From: JAJOKK01 sp965370555 | Lineage (GTDB): Bacteria; Bipolaricaulota; Bipolaricaulia; UBA7950; UBA9294 | Length of the DNA: 10,986 bases | Direction of reading: 5' to 3' | Assembly: GCA_965370555.1 (NCBI GenBank) | Contig: CBDUVB010000050.1 | Location: forward strand, 1-10,986 | Shown here: one piece after another, positions 1 to 6,531 of the stretch | Layout: each line of letters opens with the position of its first letter | Numbering within the stretch: position 1 is the first letter of the stretch | Made by a program: the position numbers and the translations under genes | The notes under the pieces: generated by a model | Told to the model about the DNA's origin: nothing | The model's database searches: none | Seen by the model: the letters and a program-made list of their open reading frames with translations, nothing else

Positions 1-1
1 A

Positions 2-361
2 TGCAAGGACATTCCGTTCTTCTCGATCTGCGAGCACCACTTCCTCCCGTTCGTTGGCGAGGCGGATATCGTTTACATTCCCAAAGGGAACCGGATCATT
101 GGTGCAAGCAAGCTCGCGCGCGCGCTTGATATTGCTGCCTCTCGGCCGCAGCTGCAGGAACGGCTCACCTCACAGCTCGCCGATGCGCTCATGGAACGAC
201 TCGATCCCTACGGGGTCCTCGTACGGGTCGAAGCGACCCACATGTGTATGACACTACGTGGGGTGAAGAAGCCTGGGACCAAGTTTGTCACCTCGGCGAT
301 TCGCGGAATCTTCCACACCAATCAGGCCTCACGCGAGGAAGCCCTCGCCCTCATTGCCTAG
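2..361 (+). CDS. folE: GTP cyclohydrolase I, C-terminal part (5' end outside window)
   Basis: GTP cyclohydrolase I converts GTP to 7,8-dihydroneopterin triphosphate, the first step of tetrahydrofolate (or other pterin or deazapurine) synthesis, in the cytoplasm. The open frame enters from the left edge and gives 119 residues, roughly the last 60 percent of the usual 180-220 residue enzyme. Visible family signatures are CEHHFLPFVGEA at fragment residues 10-21, with the first zinc Cys and the catalytic/zinc His pair; YIPKGNRIIGASKLAR; the RPQLQERLTSQ stretch; and HMCMTLRGVKK, whose Cys at fragment residue 82 is the second zinc Cys. All expected metal ligands are present, so the enzyme looks intact where visible. 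Its TAG stop overlaps the stop of the convergent thiolase gene. The start and promoter lie outside the window. Confidence 0.95.
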   Translation, partial: CKDIPFFSICEHHFLPFVGEADIVYIPKGNRIIGASKLARALDIAASRPQLQERLTSQLADALMERLDPYGVLVRVEATHMCMTLRGVKKPGTKFVTSAIRGIFHTNQASREEALALIA

Positions 362-1377
362 ATTCGCCACGAGGCGATACGCGGATCATCGGGGGAGAGC
401 GGCGCGATAGCGATCGTCTCCTCCTCTTTTCCACGCACAATCCGCAGTTTGATCGGACTGGGGTCGTCGTGATCGCAGTAGCGGGCGGTCACCGCTGCAG
501 AGAGACGCAGCTCATCGTCCGATGGATTCCCCTCGATAAGGGAAACGGGTCCCATCGTTTCCAACGGTTCGATCAGGATATGTCCGGTGGAAAGTTTGAG
601 GAGCTCCTCGTTCTCTCGCTCGTTCCGCCCCACGATCACCTTGGCCTGCTCCGAAAGCCGGAAGTGACGCCCATAGCGCAGGACGCGGAAGTCCTCTCTC
701 TTCATTGCATCCTTCCCGATGTGGGAGAACGCGTCACGCAGACGTGCGGCGTACATCTTCTCCACAAGGAGGCACCCCCCTGCTGGTGACGGATAGTCGC
801 GAATTCCAAACTTCTTCGCAAGCGCGATCTGCTCTTTCCTTTCTCGCCCCTGAATCACGAGTAGATCCTCTCGTTTGATCCACCCCTCTTTCACTGGAAG
901 GGTATCGGGGAGGAGATTAGCCGACAGAGGACGTAGGAGCAGATCACCAAGCCCGCTCTCCTCGGCTGCCTGCATCAGGGCACGGTAGTGCTGGGACATC
1001 GGGCGCTGTCCAAGGACCTCCCCGGTAATGACAAACTGCGCGCCTTCATCCTCCATCACCCGCTTCGCCGCCTTGAGCATGAAGATTCGACAGTCTATGC
1101 ACGGGTTCATTCCCGCGCCGTACCCGTGTTTCGGATGGCGGACTACATCCAGGTGCTCCTCCGAGAGGTCGAGGGTGAGAAGAGGAATCCCCACCGCTTC
1201 AGCGGCAGAGGTGATATACCGGGCACGCTCGCGACCGGTTCCGAACATGTTGCGCACGGTCAGCCCGATCACCTCGATCCCCGTGGCCTTGACAAGGGCA
1301 GCAGCGAGGGTGCTATCTAGCCCCCCCGAGAGGAGGGCGATCGCTCTTATCACATGTGGCGTCACAGTAAAGTCCAT
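358..1377 (-). CDS. PP-loop ATP pyrophosphatase, MnmA/ThiI-like tRNA thiolase family
   Basis: This is a 339-residue cytoplasmic protein predicted to adenylate a tRNA uridine and replace oxygen with sulfur. The N-terminus has the PP-loop ATP-binding motif LSGGLDST (residues 16-23). A cysteine pair NPCIDC (C93, C96) follows, then ITGEVLGQRPMSQH (117-130) and PAGGCLL with C202. In MnmA-type enzymes two separated cysteines carry the persulfide chemistry; C93 or C96 together with C202 could play that role here (inference). The layout resembles the shorter MnmA/TRMU-like proteins often annotated as ThiI or as 2-thiouridylate methyltransferase, and I cannot decide between s2U34 and s4U8 as product. 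The ATG at 1377 is preceded by GAGGAG with five bases between. The gene is divergent from the HtrA protease gene (99 bp apart) and convergent with folE, with stops overlapping by four bases. Confidence 0.85.
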   Translation of the reverse strand: MDFTVTPHVIRAIALLSGGLDSTLAAALVKATGIEVIGLTVRNMFGTGRERARYITSAAEAVGIPLLTLDLSEEHLDVVRHPKHGYGAGMNPCIDCRIFMLKAAKRVMEDEGAQFVITGEVLGQRPMSQHYRALMQAAEESGLGDLLLRPLSANLLPDTLPVKEGWIKREDLLVIQGRERKEQIALAKKFGIRDYPSPAGGCLLVEKMYAARLRDAFSHIGKDAMKREDFRVLRYGRHFRLSEQAKVIVGRNERENEELLKLSTGHILIEPLETMGPVSLIEGNPSDDELRLSAAVTARYCDHDDPSPIKLRIVRGKEEETIAIAPLSPDDPRIASWRI

Positions 1378-1476
1378 TCCTGCTCCTCTCTTTCTTCATC
1401 GAATCTTCACATTCCACGCCTAGAATATACCGGTTTGAGATAAGTAATTTCCAATCTATTGGAGAAGGGGTTTACT

Positions 1477-2979
1477 ATGAAAAGAAGTTGGTTGATTGGG
1501 ATCCTGCTGACCCTTATCGTGGCAGCAGGTGTGTCTTTCACTTGGTTGAATAACTCTGACGGAAAACTCGCTGTTGGGACGACATCCGTCATCGCACAGG
1601 ACACATCCGTTAATCAAGCGATCGCTGACTCCGGCCAAGCCGCAGTCAAGAACGCCATCGCCACGGTCAGTCCGGCGGTGATGCGGATCGACGTCACCGG
1701 AACAGCGGATGTATCGAGCACGTTTGATGACCTGTTCAACGATCCGTTCTTTCGCCGGTTCTTCGGCGAACCACAGGCTCCTGAGCCGCAGGAGCGGCAT
1801 TCCATTGGGTCCGGCGTTGTGATCGACTATGCCGGGGAGAAGCTCGTGTTGACCAACGCACACGTTGTCGACGGTGCAACGACGATCCGTGCGACTAGTC
1901 CAGCGGGAGAGACATGGACCGCCGCGGTAGTGGGGAGCGACTCGCAGTTGGACATCGCCGTGCTCCGGCTCGAAGGAGACACCTCGGACCTCGCCACGGC
2001 GGAGCTCGGAGATTCCTCTGCACTTGAGATCGGCGATTGGGCGATCGCCATCGGAAATCCGGTTGGGATGTCGTACACCGTCACTATGGGGATCATCAGC
2101 GCGCTCGATCGCGACCTGAGGAAGCCAAGCGGTGTAGGCTACTATGACAACCTCATCCAGACCGACGCCGCGATCAATCCCGGAAACAGCGGTGGCCCAC
2201 TGGTGAACGCGTTTGGAAAGGTCGTCGGGATTAACACCCTGATCGCGCGTCAATCATCGAACGGGGTTGCCATCGAGGGGATCAACTTCGCTATCGCCAT
2301 CGATCCGGTGAAGGCAGTCCTCGATCAGCTCGTGACAACCGGGAGGGTCACCCGTGCCTACCTCGGCGTCTACATTCAGGATATCACTCCAGCCATGGAG
2401 GAAGCCTTTGGGGTCAAGGTCGGCGAGGGAGTTCTCGTCTCCGATCTCATCGCGGGATCTCCTGCCGAGGGTGCGGGAATCGAGTCCGGAGATGTCATCA
2501 CAAAGGTCGATGACGAGGAAATAGGCTCGACCGACGACCTCATCCACACGATCTCGTTGAAACCGGTCGGAACGACCGTTGATCTGGAGGTCATCCGCGA
2601 CAAGGAGACGCTCCACTTCCAGGTTACCCTGGTAGAGAAACCTAGTGAAGAGGAGATCTACGGTACTAATACCCCAGAGGCGAGTGAGACAGCAGCCGTG
2701 GAGAAGTTCGGACTCACTGTAGGACCGATTACTTCCGCCCTTGGACAGCGCCTGGGATTGCATTCCGCGCAGGGAGTTGTCATAATGGATGTTGCTCCAG
2801 GTAGCAGGGCGGATTGGGCAGGGTTGGAAGTGAACGATGTCATCCGCGAGATCAACCGACAGAAGGTTGATTCGGTCGACGAATGGAACGCGCTTGTCGG
2901 CGAGATGGATGAGGAGACAACCCTGATGCTCACCATCCTGCGGAACGGGCGAACGTACTTCGTCACTCTAGGTGGCTGA
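1477..2979 (+). CDS. HtrA/DegP-like serine endoprotease with two PDZ domains
   Basis: This 500-residue envelope protease should degrade or refold damaged exported proteins. I start it at ATG 1477 because GGAGAAGGGG lies six bases upstream; an in-frame TTG at 1459 has no such site. The N-terminus (MKRSWLIGILLTLIVAAG...) is a signal peptide or membrane anchor. The trypsin-like domain keeps a full catalytic triad: H129 in TNAHVVDG, D159 in LDIAVLRL and S238 in NPGNSGGPLVN. PDZ1 covers about residues 291-388 (RAYLGV; SPAEGAGIESGDVI) and PDZ2 about 410-500 (APGSRADWAGLEVNDVI). This is the domain order and length of the Deg/Do family; without more context I cannot say whether it is DegP, DegQ or HtrA. 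The tRNA cluster begins 11 bases after the stop with no terminator visible between, so read-through is likely. Confidence 0.95.
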   Translation: MKRSWLIGILLTLIVAAGVSFTWLNNSDGKLAVGTTSVIAQDTSVNQAIADSGQAAVKNAIATVSPAVMRIDVTGTADVSSTFDDLFNDPFFRRFFGEPQAPEPQERHSIGSGVVIDYAGEKLVLTNAHVVDGATTIRATSPAGETWTAAVVGSDSQLDIAVLRLEGDTSDLATAELGDSSALEIGDWAIAIGNPVGMSYTVTMGIISALDRDLRKPSGVGYYDNLIQTDAAINPGNSGGPLVNAFGKVVGINTLIARQSSNGVAIEGINFAIAIDPVKAVLDQLVTTGRVTRAYLGVYIQDITPAMEEAFGVKVGEGVLVSDLIAGSPAEGAGIESGDVITKVDDEEIGSTDDLIHTISLKPVGTTVDLEVIRDKETLHFQVTLVEKPSEEEIYGTNTPEASETAAVEKFGLTVGPITSALGQRLGLHSAQGVVIMDVAPGSRADWAGLEVNDVIREINRQKVDSVDEWNALVGEMDEETTLMLTILRNGRTYFVTLGG

Positions 2980-2990
2980 GTAAGGTTATA

Positions 2991-3065
2991 CGGAGAGTGG
3001 CGCAGCTTGGTCAGCGCGCAGCGTTCGGGACGCTGAGGCCGCCGGTTCGAATCCGGCCTCTCCGA
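2991..3065 (+). tRNA. tRNA-Pro (anticodon CGG)
   Basis: A full cloverleaf can be drawn. The acceptor is CGGAGAG with CTCTCCG (C1-G72 as usual for bacterial Pro). The D-arm is GCGC/GCGC, the anticodon stem CAGCG/CGCTG with loop TTCGGGA (anticodon CGG at 3026-3028), and the T-arm GCCGG TTCGAAT CCGGC. The discriminator is A. CCA is not encoded. It is the first tRNA of the cluster. Confidence 0.95.
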
Positions 3066-3068
3066 TAC

Positions 3069-3139
3069 GCGGGAGTAGCTCAATGGTAGAGCACTGGCCT
3101 TCCAAGCCAGTAATGCGGGTTCGATCCCCGTCTTCCGCT
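3069..3139 (+). tRNA. tRNA-Gly (anticodon TCC)
   Basis: The acceptor GCGGGAG pairs with CTTCCGC (one G-U), the D-arm is GCTC/GAGC, and the anticodon stem CTGGC/GCCAG holds loop CTTCCAA with anticodon TCC at 3101-3103. The T-arm is GCGGG TTCGATC CCCGT. The T discriminator is typical of bacterial Gly. It lies three bases after tRNA-Pro and has no encoded CCA. Confidence 0.95.
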
Positions 3140-3150
3140 CTGGTAAAGAT

Positions 3151-3223
3151 GCGCCCGTAGCTCAGTGGACAGAGCAACGGCCTTCTAAGCCGTTGGCCGG
3201 AGGTTCGAATCCTCCCGGGCGTA
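3151..3223 (+). tRNA. tRNA-Arg (anticodon TCT)
   Basis: The acceptor GCGCCCG pairs with CGGGCGT, giving a G1-U72 wobble. The D-arm is GCTC/GAGC, the anticodon stem ACGGC/GCCGT with loop CTTCTAA (anticodon TCT at 3184-3186), and the T-arm GGAGG TTCGAAT CCTCC. The discriminator is A. CCA is not encoded. The first 14 bases and the last 8 are identical to the other Arg tRNA at 3332, so the two are probably paralogous or co-evolving. Confidence 0.95.
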
Positions 3224-3239
3224 GGTGGTTAATAATCAT

Positions 3240-3314
3240 GGGGAGCGTGGCGCAGCTGGTTAGCGCACCAGGTTGTGGTCCTGGGGGTCGCGGGTTCGAG
3301 TCCCGTCGCTCCTC
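3240..3314 (+). tRNA. tRNA-His (anticodon GTG)
   Basis: The anticodon stem CCAGG/CCTGG holds loop TTGTGGT with anticodon GTG at about 3275. The D-arm is GCGC/GCGC and the T-arm GCGGG TTCGAGT CCCGT. The acceptor GGGAGCG pairs with CGCTCCT (G1-U72). The extra 5' G at 3240 faces discriminator C at 3314, which is the G-1:C73 pair recognised by histidyl-tRNA synthetase. CCA follows directly at 3315-3317 and may be encoded, unlike in its neighbours. Confidence 0.95.
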
Positions 3315-3331
3315 CCAGTTTTTTCCCGTAC

Positions 3332-3405
3332 GCGCCCGTAGCTCAACTGGATAGAGCACCGGTCTTCGGAACCGGGGGTTGGGGGTTCAAGTCCCTTCGG
3401 GCGTA
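3332..3405 (+). tRNA. tRNA-Arg (anticodon TCG); left attachment-like site at its 3' end
   Basis: The acceptor GCGCCCG pairs with CGGGCGT (G1-U72). The anticodon stem CCGGT/ACCGG holds loop CTTCGGA with anticodon TCG at 3366-3368. The T-arm is GGGGG TTCAAGT CCCTT with two G-U pairs, and the discriminator is A. It is the last gene of the cluster and is followed by a T-rich stretch. Its final 20 bases, from the T-loop to the 3' end, recur at 10215-10234 with one mismatch. This is where tyrosine-recombinase elements usually integrate. Confidence 0.95.
3386..3405 (+). repeat. Left copy of tRNA-derived direct repeat (attL-like)
   Basis: TTCAAGTCCCTTCGGG followed by CGTA forms the T-loop-to-3'-end segment of tRNA-Arg(TCG). 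The same 16 bases followed by GGTA occur at 10215-10234, giving 19 of 20 identical. The tRNA remains complete, as expected if an integrating element restored the gene at this end. Use as an attachment site is inferred. Confidence 0.6.
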
Positions 3406-3414
3406 TTTTTCTTT
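3405..3414 (+). terminator. T-rich stretch ending the tRNA cluster
   Basis: ATTTTTCTTT follows directly after the tRNA-Arg(TCG) acceptor stem. Together with the GC-rich tRNA structure this may end transcription of the cluster. There is no separate dedicated hairpin, so the call is weak. Confidence 0.3.
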
Positions 3415-3415
3415 C

Positions 3416-3443
3416 AGCAGTCGGACAAACACCAAGAATGAAG
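3416..3443 (+). repeat. Truncated copy C of the upstream repeat family
   Basis: AAACACCAAGAATGAAG at 3427-3443 is exactly the reverse complement of 7648-7664, the gene-proximal end of repeat copy B. About ten bases before it are also loosely similar. It starts just after the tRNA-Arg 3' end and lies about 100 bases before the channel gene start, in the same orientation relative to its gene as copies A and B. The remaining sequence up to 3545 holds no other recognisable feature except the channel gene's ribosome binding site. Confidence 0.55.
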
Positions 3444-3545
3444 GTCTAACCATGATCTCGCCCTTTGGCGGTTTGGTCTCTAACAAGAACATGCTCCGTT
3501 GATTCCTCCACTTGCGTCTCCTATACTCCCCACAAGGAGGGAAAG

Positions 3546-4652
3546 ATGTGTGAATGGCAGAGCCGTTACTCACAGAGCTACAGGTGTCATGTGGACCCAG
3601 AGCCCGGGAGCCGTTACTGCATCTTTCACAGTCCAGAACCAAAGGACGCTGATCTTGTCCGCAAGCGGCTACTGGAACAGTTTGATGGTAACGGGCCGCG
3701 AGAAAACCTGAATCCACCCTATGACTGGTCCGGCTATGTGTTTCCGCAATGCCTGGATCTGTCGAACATGACCCTAGAGGAGTCTCCTTGTCTGCGTGAG
3801 GCAGTCATCTACGGGGACTTGCTGTGCTACAACACCGTATTCAAGGGAGGTATCTACCTCTGGAAGGCAAGAATCGAAGGCGATGCGATCTTCGAGGATG
3901 CAACGCTCGGCGGCGAGATCGGGGATGATGCGGTCATCCATCAGAACGGACTTGTCATCTTCTTCGGATCGAGAATCGATGGACGGCTTCGCCTTAAGGG
4001 AGCCTCATTCCTTCATGACACCAATTTCAATGGCTGCAAGGCAACCTCACTTGATCTTGGACAGAACGCGCCTCGATTGATCGGCAATAACAGGAGGGGT
4101 TTAGCATTTGAGTTGCCCGGTGCTGGCGATTCATTCTGGCGGTTTGCTGCACATCAATTCGAGCAAGAGGGGCGCAGGAACGAGGCCGACGCTGCCCACT
4201 ACTTCGAGCGAGTGGCAACATGGCGGCAAAAGCTCAGACTCCCGTTCCATGTGAAGGTGCAGCAGAGTGCAGACACAAGTCACTGGCGAAGATTGTGGAT
4301 TGCACTACCGCACCTTCCTGCGAATGTCCCGACCGCTCTTGCCTGGCTCGCGGATTTCCTTCTTCTCCGGATGACAACCGCTTATGGTGCAAGCCTTTGG
4401 AGGCTGGCTGCCACATGGATCGTACTGGTAGGCGTATTCGCTGGGCTTCACGTGACGTTCCAGGCCCTCAGCGAGGCAGTCTCTGTTGGCCAAGCCTTCT
4501 ACTTCAGCGTCGTGACGTTCACTACTCTCGGTTTCGGTGATCTCTGGCCTGTAAGTAGCGTGGGGAAAATACTTGCAGGGCTAGAAGCAGGTCTGGGGGG
4601 CATCACGATGGCGCTAACCGTTCTCGTGATCGGCCGCAAGTTCATGCGCTAG
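3546..4652 (+). CDS. Zn-knuckle / pentapeptide-like / two-TM potassium channel fusion protein
   Basis: Predicted 368-residue membrane protein. ATG 3546 is chosen because AAGGAGG ends five bases before it; upstream in-frame ATGs lack such a site. Residues 2-28 show a C-X11-C-X10-C-X2-H pattern ending in YCIFH, a likely small zinc-binding module. Residues 65-180 have loose pentapeptide-like turns (GDAIFEDATLGGEI and similar), suggesting a beta-helix. A charged region around 200-250 follows, and near 270 the motif MTTAYG seen before the membrane part of such fusions. The first helix is about 282-306, the pore filter TTLGFGDLWP begins at T326, and the second helix is about 342-364. GFGD is a normal potassium-selectivity filter variant. 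It is convergent with the ApeA-like gene, 37 bp between stops. Channel activity is well supported; the role is unknown, with sensing or a stress/defence effector possible. Confidence 0.85.
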   Translation: MCEWQSRYSQSYRCHVDPEPGSRYCIFHSPEPKDADLVRKRLLEQFDGNGPRENLNPPYDWSGYVFPQCLDLSNMTLEESPCLREAVIYGDLLCYNTVFKGGIYLWKARIEGDAIFEDATLGGEIGDDAVIHQNGLVIFFGSRIDGRLRLKGASFLHDTNFNGCKATSLDLGQNAPRLIGNNRRGLAFELPGAGDSFWRFAAHQFEQEGRRNEADAAHYFERVATWRQKLRLPFHVKVQQSADTSHWRRLWIALPHLPANVPTALAWLADFLLLRMTTAYGASLWRLAATWIVLVGVFAGLHVTFQALSEAVSVGQAFYFSVVTFTTLGFGDLWPVSSVGKILAGLEAGLGGITMALTVLVIGRKFMR

Positions 4653-4689
4653 AATCATGAACTGGCGTAGCCCAACAGATCGTCACCAG

Positions 4690-6123
4690 CTACGGAAGAA
4701 CCTCCCGATCGAGAAATTGCGGGTGCCTAGAAAACCCTAACTCCCTGATCCTAGCCAGAGAGATGTTCTCGGGAAGCTGAATCTCTCGGAATATCAAGAG
4801 CATCAAGAAGAGTGTGAGGGAGTGGTTAGCTTTGACCATGTCTTGCGGGGGCATCGACTCAGCCTTTAGGCTTTCATCATAGTGTGTGAGGTAGTTCCTA
4901 GTATCCACAACTCTACCCAAGAAGCCTGATGAGGACTCGCCATCCGTTATCACGTGCAGCGCCTCCTTGGGCAGCTGTTCCAACAACTGTCCAAGTCGTT
5001 TTCGAAGTGAATACTCATATCCGTACTTGATCTTGCTCTTGAGCGCTGCTTTGTGGTCGTCAGCAATGTTACTCGGTATACTCGATACCAAGTGCTCTCG
5101 GATATCTTCGTACTCATCTACCGACAAGTATGCCCCTCCGATGGATCTGCGGTGCAGTGCCTCAAGCGCTTGAAGGAGTCCGAGAAACTGGAATTCGATA
5201 TTCAGATGCTGGTTGTAGACCGGAAGGAAGAAGAGGACGAAGACGGGTTCTAGTTTATCGTATCGTTCGAACCAATTTGCCAAGATCCTAGGGAAATGCT
5301 TGCGGACTAAGCCGAAATGGAAAGGGATCTGGAGAGTGTTGAGGGCTCGAATCCGTGAATCATGGTAGGATTGTCGAAACAGGAGGCTTGCATAGTCCTT
5401 GACCATTTTTCCAATCGATGGTGCAAGATGGCTTCCATACTGTAACTGAATCCTTTCCAATCTGACCGGCTCCGCCATTAGCAACGAAAGAAGGTTGCGA
5501 AACTCATATAAGCGGCCAAGAAACCAACGCAAAGACTGCTTCCCCTTGGGTCGAACAACGACACTCTCGCCGCATCTCATATCCACTTCGTGATACGACT
5601 CTCCACCAGATGAGAACCAGCAGCCGAACCTGAGAGTGAATCCGAGACTTGTCAAGGAAAACCGAAGATCAGGTGGGAAATGATAGCTAACTGAGTAGCT
5701 TCTATCGCCCACAGAGGGTAAGTCTGGCTCAAATGGGCGGCGCCCCATCCAAGCCGTGAGATTCGAGTAGTCGGCCGTCGCAGAGACTAGTTGTATATCA
5801 CTTAGAGTGTCGAAGTGACATCCCAGAAGACAAAACTCCGAGTAGATCGTGGAGGTTTGCATGTTCGGTCCGATCACCGTCGAATGCTCTTCAACCATGA
5901 TGAGTGTACATGGTGTTCCAGTCCGTGTTTCTCCATGGATGACTGGCCATGTCCTATGGCCCTTGTGCCTGAAACCATCAAGACAACCGTCGAGCTCCAC
6001 AGCAGCACCTTCGTGTGGATCGAAGGCGAGTCGTCCATGAATCTTGTTGTCTGGGAGTTTCGGATTCCACCACAATCCCGTGATCTCGAAACGCTCTATA
6101 AGAGAAGCTTCCTTCTCGCGCAT
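4690..6123 (-). CDS. ApeA-like HEPN-domain protein, predicted anti-phage RNase
   Basis: Predicted 477-residue soluble protein. ATG 6123 is chosen because AAAGGGG lies five bases upstream and a good promoter precedes it; a TTG start at 6144 would lie inside the -10 box. The N-terminal part (FEITGLWWNP, then KIHGRLAFDPHEGAAVELDG, residues about 12-46) resembles the ApeA N-terminal domain: a G-WW-P opening followed by beta strands. The C-terminal region is helical and carries TRNYLTHYD, with R409-N410 and H414 forming the R-X4-H catalytic motif of HEPN ribonucleases. The ApeA family gives anti-phage protection in Enterobacteriaceae and is thought to act by abortive infection. Assignment rests on motif and layout, not a database match. 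The gene is monocistronic, with repeat copy A upstream and an accessory neighbourhood. Confidence 0.75.
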   Translation of the reverse strand: MREKEASLIERFEITGLWWNPKLPDNKIHGRLAFDPHEGAAVELDGCLDGFRHKGHRTWPVIHGETRTGTPCTLIMVEEHSTVIGPNMQTSTIYSEFCLLGCHFDTLSDIQLVSATADYSNLTAWMGRRPFEPDLPSVGDRSYSVSYHFPPDLRFSLTSLGFTLRFGCWFSSGGESYHEVDMRCGESVVVRPKGKQSLRWFLGRLYEFRNLLSLLMAEPVRLERIQLQYGSHLAPSIGKMVKDYASLLFRQSYHDSRIRALNTLQIPFHFGLVRKHFPRILANWFERYDKLEPVFVLFFLPVYNQHLNIEFQFLGLLQALEALHRRSIGGAYLSVDEYEDIREHLVSSIPSNIADDHKAALKSKIKYGYEYSLRKRLGQLLEQLPKEALHVITDGESSSGFLGRVVDTRNYLTHYDESLKAESMPPQDMVKANHSLTLFLMLLIFREIQLPENISLARIRELGFSRHPQFLDREVLP

Positions 6124-6143
6124 TAGTACCCCTTTACGAAGCA

Positions 6144-6173
6144 ATTATAGGGGGGAACCCGAGGTGGGGTCAA
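6144..6173 (-). promoter_or_regulatory. Sigma70-like promoter of the ApeA-like gene
   Basis: On the minus strand TTGACC (6173-6168) is followed after 18 bases by a perfect TATAAT (6149-6144). Transcription should start near 6137, so the ribosome binding site at 6135-6129 would sit almost at the 5' end of the mRNA. No clear operator is seen. This is the strongest promoter match in the window. Confidence 0.7.
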
Positions 6174-6313
6174 CATCCAGATGTGAGTTCAGCAAAGGCC
6201 TATCCAACCTGAATTTACGAGAGGCCACGAGCCCTTCTGCGACAGAGGCTCAGCATGTTTGCGTTAACCCGACGTCCCCTCTGCGGATAGCGGGTGCTGG
6301 TGTCAGATGCTGT

Positions 6314-6486
6314 ATTCTTGGTGTTTCTTCGTTAGTAGCGATTGATCCTTGCAGATTGATCATAACCTCTTGCTATCACCTACCTCTCTCCCTTGGAATT
6401 GCTTCAAGCGTAACGCCAAGTTCTATCCAGTTTGGAGGGGGAGACCCCCCGAGTTCAAAACTCGTCCCGTAAGGTGTAAAGAGTCT
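6314..6486 (-). repeat. Copy A of a diverged direct repeat upstream of the ApeA-like gene
   Basis: 173 bp matching 7652-7817 along its length. The best segments are 6395-6428 (31 of 34 identical, all three changes transitions), 6461-6478 (18 of 18) and the gene-proximal 13 bases at 6314-6326. A hairpin CGAGTT-CAA-AACTCG at 6451-6465 is kept in copy B with a G-U pair. Reading frames are broken by stops in both copies and the changes do not favour third positions, so it is probably non-coding. Together with flanking sequence it fills the gene gap 6174-6531, in which I see no other feature. Confidence 0.75.
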
Positions 6487-6531
6487 CACAGTTCCTTCCG
6501 ATTTTGCATTGCAAGCATGACCCTCAGGACA

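Noticed and set aside
244..1423. Plus-strand open frames of 181, 110 and 131 codons opposite the PP-loop gene
   Set aside because: The opposite strand carries the PP-loop, NPCIDC and PAGGC motifs with a good ribosome binding site; the plus-strand peptides resemble nothing.
1456..2763. Long minus-strand open frames (265 and 169 codons) inside the protease gene
   Set aside because: They are antisense shadows of a gene with a complete catalytic triad and two PDZ domains; they show no start signals or recognisable motifs.
2658..3359. Minus-strand open frames across the tRNA cluster with peptides such as EDGDRTRITGLEGQCSTIE and ERRDSNPRPPGPQPG
   Set aside because: These are the well-known false translations of the antisense strand of tRNA genes; the cloverleaves explain the conservation.
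6440..6478. T-arm-like segment CGAG-TTCAAAA-CTCG in repeat copy A as a tRNA gene
   Set aside because: No acceptor, D-arm or anticodon arm can be built upstream, and copy B has a poor T-loop.
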